A stretch of 12,042 bases of DNA from Kytococcus schroeteri (GTDB lineage Bacteria; Actinomycetota; Actinomycetes; Actinomycetales; Dermatophilaceae). The DNA is taken from positions 1 to 12,042 of the forward strand of contig NZ_PKIZ01000031.1 of assembly GCF_002847825.1 (NCBI RefSeq), given 5' to 3'. The translations under genes were made by a program, and so were the position numbers. The notes under the pieces are model-generated. The model saw only the letters and a list, made by a program, of their open reading frames with translations, ran no database searches and was not told where the DNA came from. Each line of letters begins with the position of its first letter. Within the stretch, counting starts at the first letter, position 1. Positions 1 to 6,479 of this stretch are shown here, one piece after another.

Positions 1-227
1 AACTCGTCCCCAACCCCTGACCCGCCCACCCCGGGCGACCCGGCCGACGGCCCACGGGCAGCCGCCGGCGGCCCAAGAGCATTGAGTCGTCGCGCACCGG
101 GGTCGACACACCCCACCCACCCCAACGAACGACGACCCAACGGGAACACGCGGCACCCACCGGTCACCGAGGTACGAGACGGCGACACCCACCTCAGGAT
201 GCCGCCGCCTCGTCGTCGGTCCGCAGC
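1..227. other. Non-coding or unassigned left edge
   Basis: GC-rich stretch downstream of the mrf stop codon. I see no convincing coding region on either strand: the open frames here have proline/arginine/threonine-rich, low-complexity translations typical of GC-rich shadow frames. A 12-base perfect palindrome lies at 61-72 (GCCGCCGGCGGC), but its arms leave only a tiny loop and no T-run follows, so I do not call it a terminator. Confidence 0.5.
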
Positions 228-1283
228 TCAGGCGGCGCCGGCCCACTCCTCGAAGCCGTCGGGACGCCCCACCCAGCGCTCGGCGGCGCCGACCATCTCG
301 GCATCGGTCATGAGGGCGTGCTCGAACGCGGCGCGCACCTCCTCCACGTCGTCGACGTGGGCGGTCACCACCAGGTGGGTGCGGCGCTTGCCGTCCCACC
401 GCGCGCACTCGCCCAGCCGCAGCTGGCCACAGCACTCGTCCCAGGCCAGCACGGAGTCCGGGCGGCTGGGCAGCCAGAACGCGCCGCGCGTGCGCAGGGA
501 GGCCAGCACCATCGGCTCCATGGCCTCCATGAGGCGGTGCGGGTGCAGCGGGCGCCAGGACTCCAGCACCACCGTGGTGATGCCGTCGGCGTCCTCGGCA
601 CCGGTGGGCCGGCGGTGCAGCGGGCTCGTGCACCGCGACGCGGTGTCCACGTCGTGCCGCATGGCCAGCAGCGCCGCACCGTCCACGGACAGCGTGGAGT
701 CCACGTGCAGCGCGTCGGCGCGGGCGAGGTGGCGCAACAACGTGAGGTCCTGCGGCGCGGCCTCGTGGCCGGAGTGCACCACCACGTCGGCGTACTCCAG
801 CTGGGCCACCACGGCGGCGGTCACCTCGGCCCCCTCGGGCCCGCCGGTGCCGGCCACCACGCGCTCCACGAGGCCCGCCGGGTCCACCACGGCGGTCACG
901 GCACGCAGCTCCAGGTGCTCGGGCACGCGCTCGTCCAGCACGTCGGTGCCCAGCGCGGTCCCCACGGGCAGCAGCTCGGCACCCAGCGGCAGCACCACCA
1001 GGGCGGCCGGCCACCGGTCGGCGCCGGCCAGCTCCAGCAGGGCGGGCACCAGCTCCTCGCGCAGCGCGCACGAGTGGCAGGCGTGCTCCATCAGGGAAGT
1101 GCGGTCGTCCACGGTCCCGGTGGCGTCGTGCACCACGCGGCGCACGGTGCCGGCCTCGGCGTCGAGCTCCAGGCGCAGGGTCACCGCATCGGGCAGGTCG
1201 AGCTGCGCGGCCAGGACGGCAGCCGAGAGGTCGGCCTCGTCCGTGCCGCCCAGCACCACCACGGGCAGGCGGTCGCTGGTCAC
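228..1283 (-). CDS. mrf: CobW-like GTPase, ribosome hibernation factor-recruiting type (Mrf-like)
   Basis: 351-residue protein of the CobW/COG0523 fold. The C-terminal half has the CobW_C pattern: RPLHPHRL at about residues 244-251, then [13 protein letters not shown] at about 264-276. [11 protein letters not shown] segment (residues 69-78) stands where CobW proteins carry their CxCC metal motif, giving a CxxC instead. The N-terminal P-loop region ([10 protein letters not shown], residues 11-20) lacks the GKT of a working Walker A, so nucleotide binding may be weak or lost. In mycobacteria, Mrf from the zinc-repressed ribosomal operon recruits the hibernation factor Mpy to ribosomes when zinc is low. 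Assignment here rests on fold plus operon position. The GTG start at 1283 was chosen because it overlaps the rpmE2 stop by four bases (GTGA), implying translational coupling; longer upstream starts would run through rpmE2. A general zinc chaperone is the alternative. Confidence 0.8.
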   Translation of the reverse strand: MTSDRLPVVVLGGTDEADLSAAVLAAQLDLPDAVTLRLELDAEAGTVRRVVHDATGTVDDRTSLMEHACHSCALREELVPALLELAGADRWPAALVVLPLGAELLPVGTALGTDVLDERVPEHLELRAVTAVVDPAGLVERVVAGTGGPEGAEVTAAVVAQLEYADVVVHSGHEAAPQDLTLLRHLARADALHVDSTLSVDGAALLAMRHDVDTASRCTSPLHRRPTGAEDADGITTVVLESWRPLHPHRLMEAMEPMVLASLRTRGAFWLPSRPDSVLAWDECCGQLRLGECARWDGKRRTHLVVTAHVDDVEEVRAAFEHALMTDAEMVGAAERWVGRPDGFEEWAGAA

Positions 1284-1528
1284 CGGCGGGCCCCGTAGCG
1301 CTGGCGGAAGCGCTCCACGCGGCCGGCGGAGTCGAGCACCTTCTGGCGCCCGGTGTAGAAGGGGTGGCTGGCGGAGGAGACCTCCACGTCCACCACGGGG
1401 TAGGTGTTGCCGTCCTCCCACTCGATGGTGCGGTCGGTGACGGCGGTGGAGCGGGTCAGGAACGCGAAGCCGGCGTCGGCGTCGCGGAAGACCACGGGGC
1501 GGTAGTCGGGGTGGATGCCCTTCCTCAC
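1280..1528 (-). CDS. rpmE2: 50S ribosomal protein L31 type B (zinc-free)
   Basis: 82-residue type B L31. It starts [16 protein letters not shown] and contains the family segment [13 protein letters not shown] followed by [11 protein letters not shown] near the C terminus. It has no cysteine at all, so it is the zinc-independent (C-minus) form that replaces zinc-binding L31 when zinc is scarce and frees zinc held in ribosomes. The GTG start is preceded by AGAGGAG with good spacing; an ATG a few bases upstream is out of frame and stops at once. It lies 70 bases after rpsN and overlaps mrf by four bases, so it belongs to the same Zur-type operon. Confidence 0.95.
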   Translation of the reverse strand: MRKGIHPDYRPVVFRDADAGFAFLTRSTAVTDRTIEWEDGNTYPVVDVEVSSASHPFYTGRQKVLDSAGRVERFRQRYGARR

Positions 1529-1598
1529 GGCATCTCCTCTCTGGTCGGGTCGTCGACGGGGATGCCCGCGACCGCGCGCCCGGCGCGGCCGCGGGGGC

Positions 1599-1904
1599 TC
1601 ACCAGGAGCTCTTGGTGACGCCGGGCAGCTCGCCGCGGTGCGCCATCTCGCGCAGGCGGATGCGGCTCAGCCCGAACGTGCGGTACACCGCGCGGGGGCG
1701 GCCGTCCACGGCATCGCGGTTGCGCAGGCGGGTGGGGCTGGCGTCGCGGGGCAGCTTCTGCAGGGCGCTCACGGCCTCGGCGCGCTCGGCGGCGGTGGAG
1801 CCCGGCGCGGAGACGATGCGCTTGAGCTCGGCGCGGCGCTCGGCGTACCGGGCCACCACCTCGGCGCGCTGGCGATTGCGGGCGATCTTGGACTTCTTGG
1901 CCAT
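1599..1904 (-). CDS. rpsN: 30S ribosomal protein S14 (zinc-free, long form)
   Basis: 101-residue S14. It begins [13 protein letters not shown] and ends with the family signature [27 protein letters not shown]. The length and the absence of any CxxC pair mark the long, zinc-independent form rather than the short zinc-ribbon S14 (about 61 residues). Its ATG shares one base with the rpmG stop codon (TGATG), which indicates translational coupling. A GGGAGA ribosome-binding site lies inside the end of rpmG. It acts in the head of the 30S subunit. It is co-transcribed with rpmG from the promoter upstream of 2065 and is therefore likely expressed when Zur releases its operator. Confidence 0.95.
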   Translation of the reverse strand: MAKKSKIARNRQRAEVVARYAERRAELKRIVSAPGSTAAERAEAVSALQKLPRDASPTRLRNRDAVDGRPRAVYRTFGLSRIRLREMAHRGELPGVTKSSW

Positions 1905-2065
1905 CAGCGGGTCTCCCGGAACAGGGTGTGGCGGCGGAGGGTGGGGTCGTACCGGCGCAGCTCGAGCCGGTCGGGGTCGTTGCGGCGGTTCTTCTCGGTG
2001 ATGTACGTGAAGGCCGACTCCGTGGACCGGAGCTTGACCTTGGTACGGATGTCCTGTCGTGCCAT
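1904..2065 (-). CDS. rpmG: 50S ribosomal protein L33 (zinc-free)
   Basis: 53-residue L33: [17 protein letters not shown] at the N terminus and [21 protein letters not shown] core ([17 protein letters not shown] here), the usual length for the family. It has no cysteines, so it is the C-minus paralogue that does not bind zinc. It is the first gene of the rpmG-rpsN-rpmE2-mrf operon. A -35/-10 pair lies just upstream (TCGCAA complement at 2097-2102, ACCCTA complement at 2074-2079), placing the transcription start about 2 bases before the ATG, so the message has almost no leader. The ATG at 2065 is chosen because the residues upstream in this frame are not L33-like. Confidence 0.95.
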   Translation of the reverse strand: MARQDIRTKVKLRSTESAFTYITEKNRRNDPDRLELRRYDPTLRRHTLFRETR

Positions 2066-2073
2066 GGGGCGGG

Positions 2074-2102
2074 ACCCTACGCTGATTGAGAACGGTTCGC
2101 AA
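2074..2102 (-). promoter_or_regulatory. Promoter of the zinc-free ribosomal protein operon
   Basis: Read on the minus strand, TTGCGA (2097-2102) is followed by exactly 17 bases and then TAGGGT (2074-2079), a good sigma-70/SigA-type -35/-10 pair in an actinomycete. The predicted start of transcription is about 2067, two bases before the rpmG ATG at 2065, so the transcript would be essentially leaderless. The -35 hexamer and most of the spacer lie within the dyad at 2084-2117. Confidence 0.65.
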
Positions 2103-2117
2103 GAATGATTCTCAATC
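2084..2117. promoter_or_regulatory. Predicted Zur operator (double box)
   Basis: GATTGAGAA (2084-2092) and TTCTCAATC (2109-2117) are perfect 9-bp inverted arms, 16 bases apart. Within the dyad, two 15-base segments, 2087-2101 and 2100-2114, each resemble the actinobacterial Zur box (TGAAAATGATTTTCA-like; the second contains AATGATT and ends TCA). The site covers the -35 region of the rpmG promoter, the expected place for repression. The operon content (zinc-free ribosomal proteins) strongly supports Zur. A Fur-type regulator is the less likely alternative because the boxes are similar. Confidence 0.8.
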
Positions 2118-2240
2118 GGCGCGTGGTACCTTGCTCGGCCCCCTCGGAGCGCCCCCGGCGCAGGGCGCGGCCACGCCGCCCCGAGCCTCGTCCGGCCCAC
2201 CGGAGACAACCCCGCACCCCATCTCTCGCGGAGAGACGCC

Positions 2241-4334
2241 GTGGACACCCCCACCCCCGATGCCGGCACCCCGCCCACCGACTCCCCCGATGCCGAGCTG
2301 GCCGCCGAGCGCGAGCACCTCACCCGCGCACGGTCCGCCATGGCCCGCATGCGCGAGTCCTCCCTGGCCACCACGGCCGAGGGGGCCGACGCCCGCACCG
2401 TGGAGTTCCTGGCCCGCACGCTGTGGCAGCGAGCGGTCTCCCTCGAGGACGACCCGCACACCACGCTCTTCTTCGGCCGCATCGACCTGGCGCCCGGCCA
2501 CGGCACCGACCCGCTCTCGGACGCCCCGGAGCGATGGCACCTGGGCCGCCGCCACGTCACCGACGACGCCGGCGACCCCCTCGTCATCGACTGGCGCGCC
2601 GAGGTGGCCACCGCCTACTACCGTGCCTCGGCCACCGACCCGATGGGGGTGGAGCGCCGCCGCCGCTTCGGCGTGGTCGACGGGCAGCTCACCGGCTTCG
2701 AGGACGAGCACCTGCTGTCCGGGCAGGCCCTGGACTCCGCCCTGCTGGCCCACGAGATCGAGCGCCCCCGCACCGGGCCGATGCGCGACATCGTGAGCAC
2801 CATCCAGCCCGAGCAGGACGAGATCGTGCGCGCCGACGCCGCCACCACCGTCTGCGTGCAGGGCGCGCCCGGCACCGGGAAGACCGCCGTGGGCCTGCAC
2901 CGCGTGGCGTGGCTGCTCTACGCGCACTCGGCCCGCCTGGCGCGCGGCGGGGCGCTCGTCATCGGCCCCAACGAAGCCTTCCTGGAACACGTGGGGCAGG
3001 TGCTGCCCTCGCTGGGCGAGGTGGAGGTCGCGCACAGCACCGTGGACGGCCTGCTGGGGCTGGAGGTACGCGGCACCGACGCCGCGGACGTGGCCACGCT
3101 CAAGGGCGACCCGCGCCTGGCCGAGGTGGTGGACCGCGCCGTGTGGGGGCGCATCACCGAGCCCGACGAGGCTCTCGTGGTGCCCCGCGGCGCCCGGCGC
3201 TGGCGGGTACCCGCGTACGAGGTGCGCGAGGTGTTCGCCGAGCTGCGCAGTCGGGGCGTGCGCTACTCCGCCGCCCGGGAGATGGCCGCCCGCCGCCTGG
3301 CGCACCGGGTGCTGGCCCAGATGGAGGCCGCCGGCGACTCGCCGGACGACCGCGTGGCCGATGCGGTGGCCCGCTCCACGCCCATGAAGGCCTACCTCAA
3401 GGCCCACTGGCCGGTGCTCGACCCGCAGCGGGTGGTGTTCGAGCTGCTCGGCGACGCCGACGTGCTGGCCCGCGCGGCCGAGGGGGTGCTGTCGCCCGAG
3501 GAACAGGCTCTGCTGCAGTGGGACAAGGCACCGCGCAGCCCCCGTTCGGCGCGCTGGTCGGCCGCCGACGTGGCCCTGCTCGACGAGGCCGGCGACGCCG
3601 TGGAGCGCACGCCCAGCCTCGCGCACGTGGTGCTCGACGAGGCGCAGGACCTCTCCCCCATGCAGCTGCGGGCCGTGGGGCGCCGGGCCAGCACCGGGGC
3701 GCTGACGGTGCTCGGCGACATCGCGCAGGGCACCACGCCGTGGGCCACCGCCTCGTGGGAGGAGACGCTGCACCACCTGGGCGCCGAGGGCTCGCACGTG
3801 GAGGAGCTGGTACGCGGGTTCCGTGTGCCGGCGGCCGTCATCGAGCTGGCCGCACGGCTGCTGCCGCACATGGCGCCCGGGCTCCGTGCCCCCGAGGCGG
3901 TGCGCTCCACCCGCGGTGACCTGGCGTTCACGGCAGTGGAGGGCAGCGGCGGCGAGGTGGACGGCACCCCGAGCGAGGCACTGCTGGGCGCCGCCCGCGC
4001 GGCCGCGGAGCGGGCGCTGGCACACGAGGGGACGGTCGGCGTCATCGTGCCCGGGACCTGGACCGATGCGGTGGCGGCCGCCCTCGATGGGGTGGAGGAG
4101 GCCTCGGCACCCGAGGAGGGTCCCGCGTCCGCGCGCTGCACGGTGCTGCCGGCCGGCACGGCCAAGGGCTTGGAGTTCGACCGCGTGGTGGTGGTGGAGC
4201 CGGCCCGCGTGGTGGCCGACGAACCCGACCACCGCACCGGACTGCGGCGGCTGTACGTGGTGCTCACCCGTGCGGTGAGCGGGCTCGAGGTGGTGCACGC
4301 CGCGCCCCTGCCCACCGAGCTGGGCGTGGGCTGA
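2241..4334 (+). CDS. helR: RNA polymerase recycling motor ATPase, HelR/HelD-like
   Basis: 697-residue UvrD/Rep-like superfamily 1 protein. Visible motifs are Walker A GAPGTGKT (residues 208-215), Walker [10 protein letters not shown] (463-471), motif [13 protein letters not shown] (492-501), RGFRVP (525-530), the [11 protein letters not shown] segment (641-651) and [10 protein letters not shown] (669-678). An N-terminal helical region (about 17-45, [10 protein letters not shown]...) fits the coiled coil that HelD-family proteins push into RNA polymerase. Such proteins pull stalled polymerase off DNA; HelR in Streptomyces and Mycobacterium abscessus also displaces rifamycins and gives tolerance. 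The HelR assignment over generic HelD comes from overall size and the [13 protein letters not shown] region. The GTG start has a GGAGAG ribosome-binding site at 2230-2235. It shares a 175-base divergent intergenic region with the Zur-type operon. No clear rifamycin-associated element is visible upstream. Confidence 0.85.
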   Translation: MDTPTPDAGTPPTDSPDAELAAEREHLTRARSAMARMRESSLATTAEGADARTVEFLARTLWQRAVSLEDDPHTTLFFGRIDLAPGHGTDPLSDAPERWHLGRRHVTDDAGDPLVIDWRAEVATAYYRASATDPMGVERRRRFGVVDGQLTGFEDEHLLSGQALDSALLAHEIERPRTGPMRDIVSTIQPEQDEIVRADAATTVCVQGAPGTGKTAVGLHRVAWLLYAHSARLARGGALVIGPNEAFLEHVGQVLPSLGEVEVAHSTVDGLLGLEVRGTDAADVATLKGDPRLAEVVDRAVWGRITEPDEALVVPRGARRWRVPAYEVREVFAELRSRGVRYSAAREMAARRLAHRVLAQMEAAGDSPDDRVADAVARSTPMKAYLKAHWPVLDPQRVVFELLGDADVLARAAEGVLSPEEQALLQWDKAPRSPRSARWSAADVALLDEAGDAVERTPSLAHVVLDEAQDLSPMQLRAVGRRASTGALTVLGDIAQGTTPWATASWEETLHHLGAEGSHVEELVRGFRVPAAVIELAARLLPHMAPGLRAPEAVRSTRGDLAFTAVEGSGGEVDGTPSEALLGAARAAAERALAHEGTVGVIVPGTWTDAVAAALDGVEEASAPEEGPASARCTVLPAGTAKGLEFDRVVVVEPARVVADEPDHRTGLRRLYVVLTRAVSGLEVVHAAPLPTELGVG

Positions 4335-4514
4335 GGAGTGACGGACACGGGACGGAGACTCCGTTGAACCGACTACGCCGTCGTGCGACGTCTCCCACGC
4401 ACGGGCGCCAGGCCGTTACCAAGCGCTCACTCAGCACCCCTAGCGGGACGCCCCACCTGCGCCATACATTGAGCCACCGGAACCTGTCAGGTTCCCTCGA
4501 GAAATGCGACAGCA
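4335..4514. promoter_or_regulatory. Intergenic region upstream of the protease gene, with operator-like dyad
   Basis: 180 bases without a supported gene. A -10-like TACATT lies at 4465-4470, without a clear -35. Downstream of it, at 4479-4495, is a perfect 17-base dyad, GGAACCTG-T-CAGGTTCC, which ends 19 bases before the ATG at 4515. Its position between the putative -10 and the start codon fits an operator or a hairpin in the leader. No strong ribosome-binding site precedes the ATG at 4515. Confidence 0.4.
4352..4364. repeat. Short palindrome after helR
   Basis: ACGGAG-A-CTCCGT, a perfect 13-base dyad 18 bases after the helR stop codon. It could fold as a small hairpin, but the stem is only about five pairs with a three-base loop and no T-run follows. 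It is therefore a weak terminator candidate only. Confidence 0.3.
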
Positions 4515-5734
4515 ATGAACCGCACGAGCGTGCGCAGCGGTGCAGCCATCGGCCTCTTGGTCGCCGCCCTGTTCCTCCCTCCCGGCTCAGCCATGGCTGA
4601 GGACGCCGAGACACACCTCTCCCCCATGGCCGCGCCCGTCCAACCTGACGGTTCCCCCGACTCCTCTGACGAGGAGATCGCCGCTGCCACCGCTGCAGAC
4701 GCTGCCACCATCGCCGCGCAGGAAGGCCGAAGCGTCGCTGAGGTGCAGGAGGATCTGAAGTGGCAGGACTCAGCGCAGGCTGAGATCGACAGGGTCGCCG
4801 CACTGGCCCCGGAGGCCTTCGCCGGGTCGTCCCTCTCCGTCGCGGACCGCACCGTCTGGGTCGGGTTCACCGGCACCGCCCCCTCAACCGACACACGATT
4901 CCCCGAGGGCACGACAGCAACCATCCAGGGAGATCTCCCCCTGAACCACGAAGGTCGTGTGCAGGCAGCCCGAGCGGCCGCCTCGGCAGTCGAGGCGGAG
5001 TTCGGCGCAGAGGCCGTCTCCCGTGTAGATGCCGTGACCGGCATGGCCGAGGTCTTCGTCGCCACGTCGCGCCCCTCCGGATCGGATGCACGTCTGGCCC
5101 GGGCCGAGAGGGAAGCAATCAGCGAGATCACGGTGTACTTCGACCCGAACAGCAGAGGGGGCGAGGAGACCGTGAACGGCGGTGGGCGACTGGAGCGGGT
5201 GGGCACCTCGAGCCTCCTGTGCACCTCGGCGTTCACCGTGGTCCGGAACGGAACGAGGGGAATGACCACAGCACAACATTGCCCCTTGCCATTCACCCAT
5301 GAGAACTACGACAACGCGACCGAGCACCAGGTCACCCACAACGCCTCCCACTACGGCGCGGACGGCGACATGCGGATCTACACGACCAGCGACATTGAGG
5401 GCCCCCGATTCCGGGCCGATTATCGCGACGTGCGTACCCTGGCTCAGGCGCCGGGGTTCAGCGTCGGCACCTACATGTGCCACTTCGGACGCGGCAACGG
5501 GAAGCGGTGCGACACCGTGTACGACACCACCGTCTCCAAGGGCAGCCTGTCGGCCTGATCGCCATGGAGCACCACTACACGACGGGCGGCAACAGCGGGG
5601 GGCCCTGGTACAACGGCACCAAGGGTTACGGAATCCACCACGGGTACAAGACGATCTGGTTCAAGGACAGGTCGCTCTTCACCCCTCTCAACCGAGTCAC
5701 GCGACACTGGGGTGCCTATGTCCTGGTGGGCTGA
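4515..5734 (+). pseudogene. Secreted S1-family (alpha-lytic-like) serine protease, frameshifted
   Basis: The first frame (4515-5558) gives a Sec signal peptide (residues 1-28, ending SAMA), a pro-region, then a chymotrypsin-fold catalytic domain with the His motif TTAQHC (His255) and an Asp in GADGDMRIY (about 283-285). It stops at 5556-5558. The missing part lies in the -1 frame from about 5552: GLIAMEHHYTTGGNSGGPWY, with the catalytic serine codon at 5594-5596, running to the stop at 5732-5734. One added base near 5541-5555, for example in the GG at 5552-5553, would restore a single protein of about 406 residues with a full triad. No slippery heptamer is visible, so this is a real single-base deletion or a sequence error rather than programmed frameshifting. 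Base composition is less GC-biased than in neighbours. The gene overlaps the lipoprotein gene at its 3' end. Confidence 0.8.
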
Positions 5735-6161
5735 GGCCACGGGTGCAGCCATGGTTGCAGCACTGATCGTCTCCGGCTGCACTTCCGCCGACCAGAAGAG
5801 CGCCCAGGGTGACACGAGCCTCTGGGTGGCCAAGGACAGCAGTTCAACGGGCGAGGCCATGCTCGAGGGGACACTGCGGTACCTCCAGGACGAGGGGTGC
5901 TGGGTTGTGGAACCCTTGGCGGGAGATCTCGACGCCGACGTCAGCCCAGAGAGCGCCAGAACCGCCGTCATTTGGCCCCCGGGCTCGTTCTCCGTCGAGG
6001 GCTCCCGTCACACCGTCTCCGCGGAGGGCGGGCAGGTCATGGACGGGCAACATGTCCAAGCGTCCGCTGCGTTCATCCACGACCCCGGAGAATTCACCAT
6101 TCCAGAGACCTGCCGAACCGCAGGGATTGCAGTGGTGAGCAACGTCCATCCCGCGGAGTGA
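5718..6161 (+). CDS. Small predicted lipoprotein of unknown function
   Basis: 147 residues from the ATG at 5718. The N terminus (MSWWAEATGAAMVAALIVSGC) ends in a lipobox, VSGC, with Cys21 as the likely lipidated residue. The signal is odd: it has no Lys or Arg in its n-region and carries a Glu. A GTG two codons earlier (5712) is an alternative start. The mature part has a GCWVVEP segment, a WPPGSF motif and two further cysteines, a pattern seen in uncharacterised actinobacterial lipoproteins; I do not recognise a function. The start lies inside the 3' end of the protease frame (17-base overlap), suggesting coupled expression and possibly a partner or inhibitor role, which is only inference. 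A large inverted repeat follows directly. Confidence 0.7.
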   Translation: MSWWAEATGAAMVAALIVSGCTSADQKSAQGDTSLWVAKDSSSTGEAMLEGTLRYLQDEGCWVVEPLAGDLDADVSPESARTAVIWPPGSFSVEGSRHTVSAEGGQVMDGQHVQASAAFIHDPGEFTIPETCRTAGIAVVSNVHPAE

Positions 6162-6169
6162 GAAGGACG

Positions 6170-6240
6170 GATCCCGTGTGCGCGGGGAGGGCGGCGTCCC
6201 GGTGAAGCGCTTTGCCCTCCCCGCGCACACTCGTGGGATC
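6170..6240. terminator. Large perfect inverted repeat; strong hairpin, probable terminator
   Basis: Arms 6176-6192 and 6214-6230 are 17-bp perfect reverse complements (GTGTGCGCGGGGAGGGC and its complement) around a 21-base loop. Outer arms GATCCC (6170-6175) and GGGATC (6235-6240) extend the stem past a four-base bulge. It begins 8 bases after the lipoprotein stop. No T-run follows, as is common for terminators in GC-rich actinomycetes. It could also be the end structure of a mobile segment, since it marks the edge of the odd-composition region. Confidence 0.75.
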
Positions 6241-6249
6241 GTCTGCAAG

Positions 6250-6342
6250 TGCGCGATGGTCTGCCGCGCAGACGCTGGCGTTGACGCGAGCACGGTGCAG
6301 GAGGTGAAGCAGCTCGTGCTGCTCACCGCGGGGCACCGCGCC
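6250..6342 (+). pseudogene. Fragment of an HD phosphohydrolase paralogue
   Basis: In one frame, about 6280-6342 reads GVDASTVQEVKQLVLLTAGH (then RA). This aligns with GAAEAVVAEVERLVLLTVDH (then RA) of the intact HD gene downstream (about 6808-6870), with 12 of 22 residues identical. The DNA around 6301-6342 also matches 6829-6870 closely (about 31 of 42 bases). The N-terminal and C-terminal parts of the HD protein are absent and the frame becomes arginine-rich after this point. It is therefore an internal relic of a second COG4339-type gene, not a working copy. It starts right after the large inverted repeat. Confidence 0.55.
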
Positions 6343-6463
6343 CGAAGGCGGCGGCATCCTCGGGCGCGAGGCGTGGGCGTTGGACGACCGGTCGGCCCTG
6401 TGCGTGGTGGACGGTCAGGTGGAGCTTCTGCCGGGCGAGCACTGGCGGCACTTCCCCGGCTGA
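6341..6463 (+). pseudogene. C-terminal remnant of an unrecognised protein
   Basis: In the frame offset by one from the HD relic, a protein-like tail reads EGGGILGREAWALDD and later ALCVVDGQVELLPGEHW, ending in RHFPG and a stop at 6461-6463. It has no start codon, ribosome-binding site or N-terminal domain: the frame is closed by a stop just upstream, at 6305-6307. Codon use is typical of the GC-rich genome. I do not recognise the family. It reads as the surviving 3' end of a gene whose front was lost when the neighbouring material was inserted or deleted, though it could also be a chance open frame. Confidence 0.4.
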
Positions 6464-6467
6464 GGTG

Positions 6468-6473
6468 CACACT
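6468..6473 (+). promoter_or_regulatory. -10 element for a leaderless HD gene
   Basis: CACACT, whose final T lies exactly 7 bases before the ATG at 6480, so transcription would start at the A of ATG. No ribosome-binding site with normal spacing precedes this ATG. The same geometry appears at the two starts near 8045 and 8083. No convincing -35 is seen. Confidence 0.45.
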
Positions 6474-6479
6474 AGGCGC

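Noticed and set aside
61..72. Palindrome GCCGCCGGCGGC as terminator of the ribosomal operon
   Set aside because: It leaves only a 4-bp stem with a 4-base loop, lies over 150 bases past mrf, and such runs are frequent in GC-rich DNA.
82..1440. Long plus-strand open frames opposite mrf
   Set aside because: Translations are Ser/Arg/Thr-rich and lack domain patterns; they mirror the real minus-strand genes in GC-rich DNA.
2117..2150. Possible rifamycin-associated element upstream of helR
   Set aside because: A CTTGC with GGCCCC is present but the matching inverted half is missing, so the known dyad pattern is not met.
2105..4298. Long open frames on both strands overlapping helR (604 and 728 residues)
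   Set aside because: Arg/Pro/Gly- or His/Gly-rich shadow translations; the frame with all helicase motifs is the one starting at 2241.
5530..5560. Programmed -1 frameshifting in the protease gene
   Set aside because: No X-XXY-YYZ slippery heptamer in the zero frame and no obvious following pseudoknot; a lost base is simpler.
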